Position numbers and translations under genes: made by a program
Part shown: one piece after another, positions 54,844 to 63,772 of the stretch
Layout: every line of letters starts with the position of its first letter
How positions within the stretch are numbered: position 1 is the first letter of the stretch
Notes under the pieces: generated by a model
Databases searched by the model: none
What the model was told of the DNA's origin: nothing
What the model saw: only the letters and a program-made list of their open reading frames with translations
Assembly: GCF_902497895.1 (NCBI RefSeq)
Contig: NZ_CABVHQ010000010.1
Coordinates: forward strand, 57,635 to 121,634
Source: Pseudomonas fluorescens
GTDB taxonomy: Bacteria; Pseudomonadota; Gammaproteobacteria; Pseudomonadales; Pseudomonadaceae
Direction of reading: 5' to 3'
DNA: 64,000 bases

Positions 54844-55179
54844 TTAGATCGCTTTGAGCGTGCCTTTTGGCAGCGTGGCGGCGATAGCGCCTTTCTGGAA
54901 CTTCAGCTCTACCTGGTCGGAAACTTCGAGAACCACGAAGTCATCGGCCACTTTGGTGATCTTGCCGGCGATACCGCCAGTGGTCACAACTTCGTCACCT
55001 TTTTGCAGGTTACCCAGCAGCGCTTTTTGATCTTTGGCGCGCTTGGCCTGTGGACGCCAGATCATCAGGTAGAAGATGACCAGGAAGCCGACCAGGAAAA
55101 TCCACTCAAAACCACCGCCCATTGGGCCGGCAGCAGGTGCAGCGGCATCAGCCATGGCATTAGAGATAAAAAAGCTCAT
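54844..55179 (-). CDS. yajC: preprotein translocase subunit YajC
   Basis: YajC associates with SecDF. The 111-aa protein has a single membrane helix (FEWIFLVGFLVIFYLMIW, about residues 24-41). The family motif RPQAKRAKDQKALLGNLQKGDEVVTTGGIAGKI follows, listed in two adjacent parts near residues 42-75. It lies 42 bases after tgt. Confidence 0.96.
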   Translation of the reverse strand: MSFFISNAMADAAAPAAGPMGGGFEWIFLVGFLVIFYLMIWRPQAKRAKDQKALLGNLQKGDEVVTTGGIAGKITKVADDFVVLEVSDQVELKFQKGAIAATLPKGTLKAI

Positions 55180-55221
55180 TTAGCACTCCAGTTGCAATAT
55201 TGAATCTTAGGGTCAGAAAAC

Positions 55222-57407
<2,186 letters not shown>

Positions 57408-57473
57408 GATGGGGTTCGTCTAGCAGGGCCGGGAAGTTTAGCGGAAATAGTCAAAATTGACCATGAAACGTGA

Positions 57474-57502
57474 TTGACCAACGGTAATCTCATCTCTATA
57501 CT
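57474..57502 (+). promoter_or_regulatory. promoter of tRNA-Leu
   Basis: TTGACC (57474-57479), a 17-base spacer and TATACT (57497-57502) lie 13 bases before the tRNA. Both are five of six matches to consensus. Confidence 0.88.
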
Positions 57503-57515
57503 TCGCCGCCATTGA

Positions 57516-57600
57516 GCCCTGATGGCGGAATTGGTAGACGCGGCGGATTCAAAATCCGTTTTCGAAAGAAGTGGGAGTTCGAGTCTCCCTCGGGGCACCA
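57516..57600 (+). tRNA. tRNA-Leu (anticodon CAA)
   Basis: The 85-base gene folds as a class II tRNA. The acceptor stem GCCCTGA pairs with TCGGGGC. The D-loop has GGTAGACGC, the anticodon loop is TTCAAAA (CAA reads UUG), a long variable arm follows, and the T-arm has GGGAGTTCGAGTCTCCC. The CCA end is encoded. Such genes are common sites of integration for mobile elements. Confidence 0.96.
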
Positions 57601-57608
57601 AAATTAAG

Positions 57609-57638
57609 AAAGGCCTTGCATTGCAAGGCCTTTTTTTA
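57609..57638 (+). terminator. terminator of tRNA-Leu
   Basis: AAAGGCCTTGCA pairs with TGCAAGGCCTTT with almost no loop, followed by a T-run. Confidence 0.88.
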
Positions 57639-57702
57639 TGCCCGCAGAAAAGTGTTCCTCCCTGCCCTGCGCGCACCCCAATGACACCACGCACACGTCC
57701 CC

Positions 57703-57738
57703 CTGTAGGAGCTGCCGAAGGCTGCGATCTTTTGATCT
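57703..57738 (+). repeat. single REP half
   Basis: One GTAGGAGCTGCCGAAGGCTG unit plus CGATCTTTTGATCTT has no inverted partner. It marks the start of the accessory tract. Confidence 0.75.
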
Positions 57739-57843
57739 TGCTCTTTCGGTGCCTCAGCTCACCTCGGCTAAACGCAAGATGGACAAAAAGAAAACTGTCA
57801 CCTCTATTCGCCCTTTTCGGTAAGACATCACAAGGATTCCCCC

Positions 57844-58173
57844 ATGGAACTGCCACTGGAAACAGTCGCCCTTTTCTCCCTCAAGCTGGCTTACGAGACA
57901 GAAGGTCAAAGTCCGATTTTGCGCGACGACCTGATAATGAGCGGCTATCAGAGGGAGGTCTTTGGCTTGCTGGTGCGCAGAGGTGATGTCGAGGCGATCC
58001 AGCTTAAAGTGGATGAATGCCTGGGTTTGGCGCTGAAAGCGGTAGGCGGTGTTAATACACCGCTAGGTCGTGAGCTGCAGAGGTTGTCAGCAGATTTTGG
58101 CAGTGCTCAGACCATGGAGCAGCTTGATACCCCGCTGATCGCGCTCAAGGACTACCTGAAAGACATTCAGTGA
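57844..58173 (+). CDS. hypothetical protein, 109 aa
   Basis: A small mostly helical protein (MELPLETVALFSLKLAYETE at the start) with an AAGGA site eight bases before the ATG. It converges on the PBECR2-like gene, and the spacer contains a shared hairpin terminator. It has no signal peptide or membrane segment. I do not recognise its family. An immunity role for the neighbouring toxin-like domain is possible only by proximity; the convergent arrangement argues against a shared transcript. Confidence 0.65.
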   Translation: MELPLETVALFSLKLAYETEGQSPILRDDLIMSGYQREVFGLLVRRGDVEAIQLKVDECLGLALKAVGGVNTPLGRELQRLSADFGSAQTMEQLDTPLIALKDYLKDIQ

Positions 58174-58229
58174 ATGATGGGGCTGCCCGAAAACCGGGAC
58201 GTCCCATACACGGACCGATTCTGGCCGGG

Positions 58230-58253
58230 TGGCGACTGGCGACTGGCGACTGG
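58230..58253. repeat. short tandem repeat (GGCGACT)n
   Basis: The 7-base unit TGGCGAC occurs three times in a row, followed by TGG. It lies in the 58174-58547 spacer, which otherwise has no supported gene. Confidence 0.7.
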
Positions 58254-58510
58254 GGTGTCATAGAACACCACTAACTCGTCCAAAGTAGCTGAAAACCCCA
58301 ATATTCATTGAGCCGTACTGACGGTGCTTTACACTCAAAGTGGTTGACGGGAGTGTCAACTTCGTTCAAAAATGACCGTGAGCGCGAAACCAGTTGCCTC
58401 CAGCGGCTACAACTGGCGTAGGAACCCCGTCGATGGCTGGACATCAGCGTAGGGTGAGACCTCCACACCCCTGCTTGAGGGTGTGTATATGAATATCAAG
58501 CAACACTTTT

Positions 58511-58541
58511 AAGGGCAGCCCTCATAAGCTGCCCTTTTTCT
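58511..58541 (+). terminator. terminator between convergent accessory genes
   Basis: AAGGGCAGC pairs with GCTGCCCTT around 8 bases, with TTTTTC after it on the plus strand. It can end both converging genes. Confidence 0.75.
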
Positions 58542-58547
58542 TGCCCG

Positions 58548-59000
58548 TCACAAAAGCGTGTAGCGCTTGAATAACAACTCGCCGTGCCGGTACTTGTTCA
58601 ACGCCTTGGCATCGCTCTGCATGAAGTTCCACATCACCTGCCCTCCGACGAGAGACACGCTCACCAGCATTTGCCTCTTGGACTCATAGGCGCCAATGAA
58701 GGCCAGCCGATACGTCTCGTTTGTAAACGCCACCTTCCAGACTTCAAGTGGACCACAGAGGGTATCCAGGGCCATTTTCACATAGCGTTCCCGGGCATCC
58801 ATCCGCTTTTCCACGATGTGATAGATGCAGCTGCGCAGAATCGTCACACCCCCCATAGGCGTTTCAACTGCTAGCGACAGAATCGCGGGATCGACAAAGC
58901 CCAGGTGCTGGGCGACGACCTCAATAGCATCCTCATGAGACGTGGCCGCCTGCACTTCATCGATCGCCTGTGAACGCAGGTCGCGTTCCAGAGTACGCAA
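58548..59000 (-). CDS. PBECR2-like nuclease-fold domain protein, probably 5'-truncated
   Basis: The C-terminal 100 residues resemble the PBECR2 (Barnase-EndoU-ColicinE5/D-RelE-like) toxin domain. Features are HIVEKRMDARERYVKMALDTL, then GPLEVWKVAF, RLAFIGAY, and the end QVMWNFMQSDAKALNKYRHGELLFKRY, given here in parts. This domain usually forms the C-terminal tip of phage MuF-type or other polymorphic toxins. No ATG is available: the frame opens only after a stop at 59022-59024 and the first usable start is TTG at 59000. The N-terminal carrier is missing, so this is likely a toxin-tip remnant. Confidence 0.65.
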   Translation of the reverse strand: MRTLERDLRSQAIDEVQAATSHEDAIEVVAQHLGFVDPAILSLAVETPMGGVTILRSCIYHIVEKRMDARERYVKMALDTLCGPLEVWKVAFTNETYRLAFIGAYESKRQMLVSVSLVGGQVMWNFMQSDAKALNKYRHGELLFKRYTLL

Positions 59001-59155
59001 ATCAGGCAGATTACTGTCCAGTCAGGTGGGCTGACCTTTCTGCTCTGAAATCTTGGGAGGGGGAGTGTCCGTACTCAAAAGGCGATCCGACCAGGCTTGG
59101 TAGCCCAGTATTTTGCCATAGATTTTGCAGGTCATCGGCGCGACTGAGGACGAAT

Positions 59156-59214
59156 GGGGACAGCCCACGATTATGAAATGAGCCAATCGTCAGTGAGCTA
59201 AAAATCGTGGTCCC
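59156..59214. repeat. GGGGACAG palindromic element
   Basis: GGGGACAGCCCACGATT at the left faces AATCGTGGTCCCC at the right, around about 30 bases. It resembles motifs seen near REP-associated tyrosine transposases in other genomes. No transposase is present here. Confidence 0.6.
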
Positions 59215-59325
59215 CGACTTTTGCAAGCTACCCTCCACTGACTACACAACCTTGCGCAACTGCCTACAAATCCCCCAGAATTCGCCCGCTTGTGCGCCTT
59301 GCCCCGCGCCACTAACGTTCTCCTG

Positions 59326-59524
59326 TCGCTGCCCATCAGCGATCGGGTTTAGTAGCCCGTGGTTTTCCAAGGTGCATAGCGCTCCAATCAGTCAGGTGTT
59401 CCCTTTACCTGCACTTGATGGTGGCTGTGCGTAGGGCGCCCTCGGGCGCGCCGGTTCCTTGGATCCCCGGTCTACTAACCTGCGTACAGCTGCCACCCCT
59501 TCGTTTAGTAGCGAATCGGTGGCA
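59326..59524 (+). ncRNA. structured leader upstream of the DUF6124 gene
   Basis: Several hairpins occur: TCGCTG/CAGCGA (59326-59342); CGGG/CCCG closing the loop TTTAGTAG (59344-59359); GGT/ACC closing CTACTA (59469-59480); and TGCCACC/GGTGGCA with inner TTCG/CGAA closing the same TTTAGTAG loop (59491-59524). CTACTAA is complementary to TTAGTAG, so loop-loop pairing is possible. The 59001-59549 spacer has no coding gene. The leader ends about 25 bases before the DUF6124 start. Confidence 0.55.
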
Positions 59525-59549
59525 ACTCCAAACTTAAGGATCCGAGAGA

Positions 59550-59921
59550 ATGTACAAAGTAACCCCCAATCCCCCCGAAACCCCAAACGTTTCCCCCTAC
59601 GAATCCCTCGATTCAAAAAAACTCCACGAGGCCGCCGACCGAGCCCTCGATCACTACCTGACCCCACCACCATCGAACAAACCACGCTCCAACGACCAGC
59701 GCCCCAACCAATTCTTCACCGTCGCCCCGGACATCAACCCCGAAGCCTTGCTGGCCCACACCTACGAAACCTTCTGCTCGGCCAGCACCCTGACCCTGGA
59801 TCTTTCTGATGACCTGGAAGGCAAACACCGCAACCTCGCCTTGGCGATCTATAGCCTCATGGAATTGGGGTTGTTGTTGATCGAAAAGACGCTTGATCGC
59901 GAGCACTCGGTGAAGGTGTAG
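59550..59921 (+). CDS. DUF6124 family protein
   Basis: The 123-aa protein starts MYKVTPNPPETPNVSPYESL, then DSKKLHEAADRALDHYL, the DUF6124 signature common in Pseudomonas. The C-terminal half (LLAHTYETFCSASTLTLDLSDDLEGKHRNLALAIYSLMELG, given as two parts) is helical. Such genes often occur in several copies, and the family's function is not known to me. AAGGAT lies nine bases before the ATG. It is expressed presumably from behind the structured leader. Confidence 0.85.
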   Translation: MYKVTPNPPETPNVSPYESLDSKKLHEAADRALDHYLTPPPSNKPRSNDQRPNQFFTVAPDINPEALLAHTYETFCSASTLTLDLSDDLEGKHRNLALAIYSLMELGLLLIEKTLDREHSVKV

Positions 59922-60007
59922 ACAGCTAGAGCAAACGCGCCCGTCGATCGCGGGCGCGCCAAAGTTGAAGGATCTGATTCAAACAACTGGCAAGCCGGGA
60001 AATAGTC

Positions 60008-60056
60008 CCGTCCCCTTTTCCCCTTTTCCGCCGTCCCCTTTTCCGCCGTCGTTTTG
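60008..60056 (-). repeat. GGGGACGG repeat cluster
   Basis: Units of GGCGGAAAAGGGGACGG (minus strand) are repeated at least twice. The rest of the 59922-60425 spacer contains a second half-element at 60371-60392 (GGGGACAGCC, then ATTATGAAAC). A weak minus-strand frame (60115-60330) was not called. Confidence 0.6.
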
Positions 60057-60425
60057 GCTTGCCCTGGGACCCTGCATTTGGATGAGCAAGAGGCAAAGAA
60101 TCCACGCGTTCATATTAGCGGCTGGGGTTTAAGTTAGGTGACAGGTTGACGGGGGCTGTGTGTTTGCTATCAGCCACAGATTTCTTCCGTTCGGATTGGA
60201 ATTTTCCTGCAAGAGTTCCGGGATCGGCCTGCATACGTTGGGGTGTAAGCATCTGAAAATCTAATCGTACGGGCCGCAGCGTTTGATCAGGAATCGTTGT
60301 CGCCGAGTATGTCGCTTTGACTATTTCCAAAGCCCCCCAAGCAAATCGACGGTGATTCCCTGGTATTCAGGGGACAGCCAATATTATGAAACCAAAACTC
60401 ATAACTATCATCGGATGATTCCATT

Positions 60426-60989
60426 ATGAAAATCTATGTACCCAGTGTATTACCTGGTTTTTTGTCCCTTATGATGCTGATTGGATCGGCCTCTACCGTC
60501 GCACTTGAAACCCGCCCGATAGCAACTTCGAAAGTTGGTTCGAATCAAGTCATTGCCAAAGCCGTCTGGTACGACCCTGCTGTTCCTGGTGAAGTATTCG
60601 GCTTGGTTGGGCCGCGTCACGTAAATCGCTTTGTGAACCATCAAAATCCCGCCCAGGCACGCATCGATGCACGCCAGTACGCGGAGGAATGGATCTTCCC
60701 CGCAATTGGCACCACCGGACCCATTTTATCAGGAGAAAATCGCTGCCTTGAAACGGTGCGATGGCCGACACCAGATGACCTTTATACCCAATGGGAGAGA
60801 TGCAAAGCTGGAGATCCACAGCAGCAATACATGATTAGTTCAGATGGAACGGTCACTTGGGTGAAGGAACCCTCTTTAACATTGGTCGCGGATCTTGATG
60901 TGCCAGCCAATTTGGAATTCTATACCCTAACCCCTCGCCCCAATTATTCACAAAAGCTCGATATTCGAGGGGCTGATTGGCGCCAATAG
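60426..60989 (+). CDS. hypothetical exported protein, 187 aa
   Basis: The protein has a likely signal peptide (MKIYVPSVLPGFLSLMML, cut near residues 25-27), giving a soluble periplasmic or secreted product. The middle has GLVGPRHVNRFVNHQNPAQAR, and the C-terminal half has repeated polar segments (QQYMISSDGTVTWVKEPSL) that could be a beta domain. I do not recognise it. The base composition is lower in GC than the core genes, and no gene neighbour is related, which suggests transfer. Confidence 0.6.
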   Translation: MKIYVPSVLPGFLSLMMLIGSASTVALETRPIATSKVGSNQVIAKAVWYDPAVPGEVFGLVGPRHVNRFVNHQNPAQARIDARQYAEEWIFPAIGTTGPILSGENRCLETVRWPTPDDLYTQWERCKAGDPQQQYMISSDGTVTWVKEPSLTLVADLDVPANLEFYTLTPRPNYSQKLDIRGADWRQ

Positions 60990-61111
60990 ACGCGTGCAGG
61001 CAGTGGCGATAGGTGGTCATTCGTGAAGCGAACACCCATTTAAACGAGACTACTCGCCGATAAAGGTGTCATGAGCCCGCCGTGTCGTTCCTTTTCACTG
61101 AATTCAAACAC

Positions 61112-61137
61112 GAGGCGCAAACCCCGTGTTTGATGGT
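61112..61137 (+). terminator. hairpin in accessory tract
   Basis: AAACACGAGG pairs roughly with CCCCGTGTTT around GCGCAAA. The function is unknown; it is listed as a candidate terminator. The 60990-61614 spacer also holds an AraC-type fragment and a GGGGACAG motif. Confidence 0.35.
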
Positions 61138-61322
61138 GATATCCACGCTGGAACGGCCTGTCCGTGGCCCTGCGAGTTGGCCCGGATCGAGCGGTTTATT
61201 CTGGATTGGCTGCAATCGTAGCATCCTCCATCACCAGCGCAGACTATCGCCTCAGCGCCTTGAAGTACGTGACGCTCATCAGTAGCCGCATCATCAAGCC
61301 CTCGATCCTTCGCAAGCGCGGA

Positions 61323-61447
61323 TTATTTGTCTGCCTTTCTCCCAGACCCTCCATCTCCTTTGGCCTGGCGAGCGCTCTGGCGCAGTTCTTGTGGCGTGCG
61401 CCCAATGACTCGCACGAAGCAGCGCAGCATGTGATCGGCATAACCAA
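61323..61447 (-). pseudogene. C-terminal fragment of an AraC-family regulator
   Basis: The minus strand encodes FGYADHMLRCFVRVIGRTPQ followed by ELRQSARQAKGDG and a TAA stop at 61323-61325. This is the second helix-turn-helix of an AraC/GlxA-type protein. It shares RVIGRTPQELR with the intact gene at 62629-63627. Its 5' side is cut at a GGGGACAG motif (61447-61462), so only about 38 codons remain. Confidence 0.65.
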
Positions 61448-61466
61448 AAGGGGACAGATTTATTTT
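61447..61466 (+). repeat. GGGGACAG half-element
   Basis: AAAAGGGGACAGATTTATTT joins directly to the 5' side of the AraC-type fragment. It is similar to 63596-63656. Confidence 0.6.
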
Positions 61467-61614
61467 TGGGCCAAGGTCCTAGCCCGAGACATCGGCCTCG
61501 CAGCGAATGGCAACAGCGAAAACATGCTGATCATCCGGATCAGGAAAATCGAGCCCTTCACCCAAGGGCTCGTAGCCCGTAATCAGTGCATCGCACCTCA
61601 AAAAGTTGACCGTT

Positions 61615-62001
61615 TCAAGCTCTGGAACACTCCATAGCCGCGTCGATCAGCCTCCCCTTGTCATACCAGGCGTCCCTCTGGTGGACGGAATAGCGTTTCT
61701 CACCTGCAGAACCGGACAGTTCAACAAGTCCTGACGCTTTATCGGGATCAAGGCTTCCAATGAAAAGGTTGGTTTTGCCATTCTCCTCAACGGTAAAGGT
61801 CTTTATGCCTCCCTGAATATCATCCTTTATGCAGGCTATATAATCCGCGTTGGCCTTAGCGGTCACCCCGGAAAAATTATCGCCCCCCTGTCTTATATCG
61901 GGGTTATGTGCGCAACCAGCAGCCAGCAGCAGGATGGAAAGAAACGAAACCCTGCCACTGCTGACTGAGCTTGGGAACTTACCAATGAGTGTGCTCTTCA
62001 T
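61615..62001 (-). CDS. putative lipoprotein, 128 aa
   Basis: The protein has a lipoprotein signal with lipobox LAAGC (Cys near 30). The mature part has NADYIACIKDDIQGGIKTFTV and ends DAAMECSRA, with two further cysteines that could pair. ATG at 62001 has GGAG eight bases upstream and is preferred over an in-frame upstream start. Its start is 27 bases from the cupin gene stop on the same strand. Family unknown. Confidence 0.75.
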   Translation of the reverse strand: MKSTLIGKFPSSVSSGRVSFLSILLLAAGCAHNPDIRQGGDNFSGVTAKANADYIACIKDDIQGGIKTFTVEENGKTNLFIGSLDPDKASGLVELSGSAGEKRYSVHQRDAWYDKGRLIDAAMECSRA

Positions 62002-62027
62002 GGCGGTGCTCCAGGTTATCGCTTGGG

Positions 62028-62438
62028 TCAATCGACTAGAATCAATGCGGGTTTTTTCGCATCCTTCAGAAGGAACACCAGAAACTTGGCGGGCTTGTCC
62101 TGGCTGGCGTTGCGTCCAACCGTGTGCACGTCTTCCGGTCCTTCATAGAAGCTTTGCCCAGGTGTCAGCGTGACCTCCTTGCCACCCTTCACGCCCATGA
62201 CGATGGAGCCTTCGAGTACGTAGATGAAGCCATGGGCGTCATGACGATGAACCGGATCGGCCCCGCCGGGCGGAAACTCCACCGTGATCATCAGCCCTTC
62301 CTTTCCGGGGTACTCGGGAAGCGGTTTGACCATCACTGTCTCGACGGTCGGGAGCGGCGCGGAGACTGGCTTGTCTTCGGCCATGACGAGCCCGGTGCAC
62401 AACAGGGGCAGCAGGGCGAAAAGATGATGGATTTGCAT
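62028..62438 (-). CDS. exported cupin-domain protein
   Basis: The 136-aa protein has a signal peptide (MQIHHLFALLPLLCTGLVMA) and a cupin barrel. Cupin motif 1 is visible as DPVHRHDAHGFIYVLEGSI with two histidines and a glutamate-position change, and motif 2 as GQSFYEGPEDVHTVGRN. It is divergent from the AraC/GlxA-type gene, a pairing seen elsewhere; the regulator may control it. No substrate can be inferred. Confidence 0.85.
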   Translation of the reverse strand: MQIHHLFALLPLLCTGLVMAEDKPVSAPLPTVETVMVKPLPEYPGKEGLMITVEFPPGGADPVHRHDAHGFIYVLEGSIVMGVKGGKEVTLTPGQSFYEGPEDVHTVGRNASQDKPAKFLVFLLKDAKKPALILVD

Positions 62439-62628
62439 GGGGCTTTCCTCATCTGGAATTTCTGGAAGACGCCTGATTCCGTGGATAGGGATGTAGAGGG
62501 CTGGCAGGAACCACAACGGTCGTCATGTGGCCTGTTGTGGATCGCCACAACGCCAGTGATTCGCATTGACGATCAAGTTAGAAACGGAGCCTAATTCGGT
62601 CAAGGACATTGATCGTGGGATTTCAGCC

Positions 62629-63627
62629 ATGGCCCGTCGCATCGGCTTTCTGGTCTACCCGGGCTTTGTGCTGCTGGATCTGAGTGGGCCGCTTGAGGTC
62701 TTTTCCAATGCCAGCCAACTCTCTTCCTCCGATTACCTGCTGACCGTCGTTTCCATGGAAGGCGGGATGGTCCGCAGTGCCTGCGGGCTGCCTGTCTTCA
62801 CTGAGCCATTGCAGCCCTGCGCGTTCGACACCTTCATGGTGGTCGGTGCACCCGAACCGCCTGAGGGCGAATGGGTTGCTGAGCCGGCAGCGGCGATTCG
62901 CGACATCTCCACGCGCTCGCGCAGGACCGCCAGCGTATGCACGGGCGCCTTCCTGTTGGCTGCCAGTGGCGTGCTCGATGGTAGGACTGCAACGACCCAC
63001 TGGTACTACGCGCCGCAGTTGCAGGCGCGGCATCCGGCGGTGCGCGTCGATGGCGACCGAATGTGGAGCGAAGACGAGGGCATGTGGACGTCGGCCGGCA
63101 TGTCCGCCGGCATCGACATGAGCCTGGCGATGATCGAGCAGGACTTGGGCAAAGCTACGGCGCTATCGGTCGCGCGCATGCTGGTCGTTTATTACCGGCG
63201 ACCTGGCGGCCAATATCAGTTCTCTTCGCTGCTGGATTTCGATCCGGGGTCGGACCGCATTCGCACCACGCTAAGCTTCGCTCGCGAACATCTGCGCGAC
63301 AATCTGTCGGTCGAGCGGCTGGCTGAGGTCGCGAACCTGAGCGTGCGCCAGTTCGGGCGGGCGTTCGCGTCATCTACTGGAATGACCCCGGCACGGGCGG
63401 TCGAACGTCTGCGGGTGGAAGCCGCACGACCGCAAGTCGAAGATGGATGGCAGACGTTCGAGGAGATCGCGCGCCTGAATGGCTTCATCGAAGCCGGGCG
63501 CATGTGCCAGAGCTTCCGGCGGGTCATTGGGCGCACGCCACAGGAGCTTCGGCACTGCGCACGTCAGGCTGAAACTTTGCGGTTGGCGTTGTCAGAAAGG
63601 GGACAGATCTATTTACCGAAGATATAA
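62629..63627 (+). CDS. GlxA-type AraC-family transcriptional regulator
   Basis: The 332-aa protein has an N-terminal DJ-1/PfpI-like domain (RRIGFLVYPGFVLLDLSGP, then ASVCTGAFLLAASGVLDGR with a conserved Cys) and a C-terminal AraC double HTH (NLSVERLAEVANLSVRQFGR, then RVIGRTPQELR). ATG at 62629 fits the family; earlier in-frame codons do not. The last eight residues (ERGQIYLPKI region) and the stop come from a GGGGACAG element. It is divergent from the cupin gene. Confidence 0.9.
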   Translation: MARRIGFLVYPGFVLLDLSGPLEVFSNASQLSSSDYLLTVVSMEGGMVRSACGLPVFTEPLQPCAFDTFMVVGAPEPPEGEWVAEPAAAIRDISTRSRRTASVCTGAFLLAASGVLDGRTATTHWYYAPQLQARHPAVRVDGDRMWSEDEGMWTSAGMSAGIDMSLAMIEQDLGKATALSVARMLVVYYRRPGGQYQFSSLLDFDPGSDRIRTTLSFAREHLRDNLSVERLAEVANLSVRQFGRAFASSTGMTPARAVERLRVEAARPQVEDGWQTFEEIARLNGFIEAGRMCQSFRRVIGRTPQELRHCARQAETLRLALSERGQIYLPKI

Positions 63628-63656
63628 ATCCGCCCCTTTTTCATCCTTTTTCCGTC
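63596..63656. repeat. GGGGACAG palindromic element at the AraC gene end
   Basis: AAAGGGGACAGAT..ATTTA faces TAAATCCGCCCCTTTT around CCGAAGATA, followed by further CCCTTTTTC runs. It supplies the stop codon of the regulator gene. Confidence 0.6.
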
Positions 63657-63772
63657 CCTTTTTCCCCATTACAGAGCAAGCCTACATCAACCAAAGAAAC
63701 GTCTGATTTATCCCCCCGCGCCACCTCACCTAGCGTGCGTCCTTTCGATAAAAACGATAAGGAAACATTCGC

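Noticed and set aside
57516..57600. Integration target with a duplicated tRNA 3' end
   Set aside because: I saw no second copy of the T-arm and acceptor sequence downstream within the window and no integrase.
59011..59238. 75-codon minus frame upstream of the PBECR2-like gene as its missing N-terminus
   Set aside because: It is in a different frame after a stop and does not resemble a toxin carrier; a frameshift link is not supported.
60115..60330. 71-codon minus-strand frame in the accessory tract
   Set aside because: Starts at TTG, has no family I recognise and no neighbour, so it cannot be supported, though a remnant is possible.
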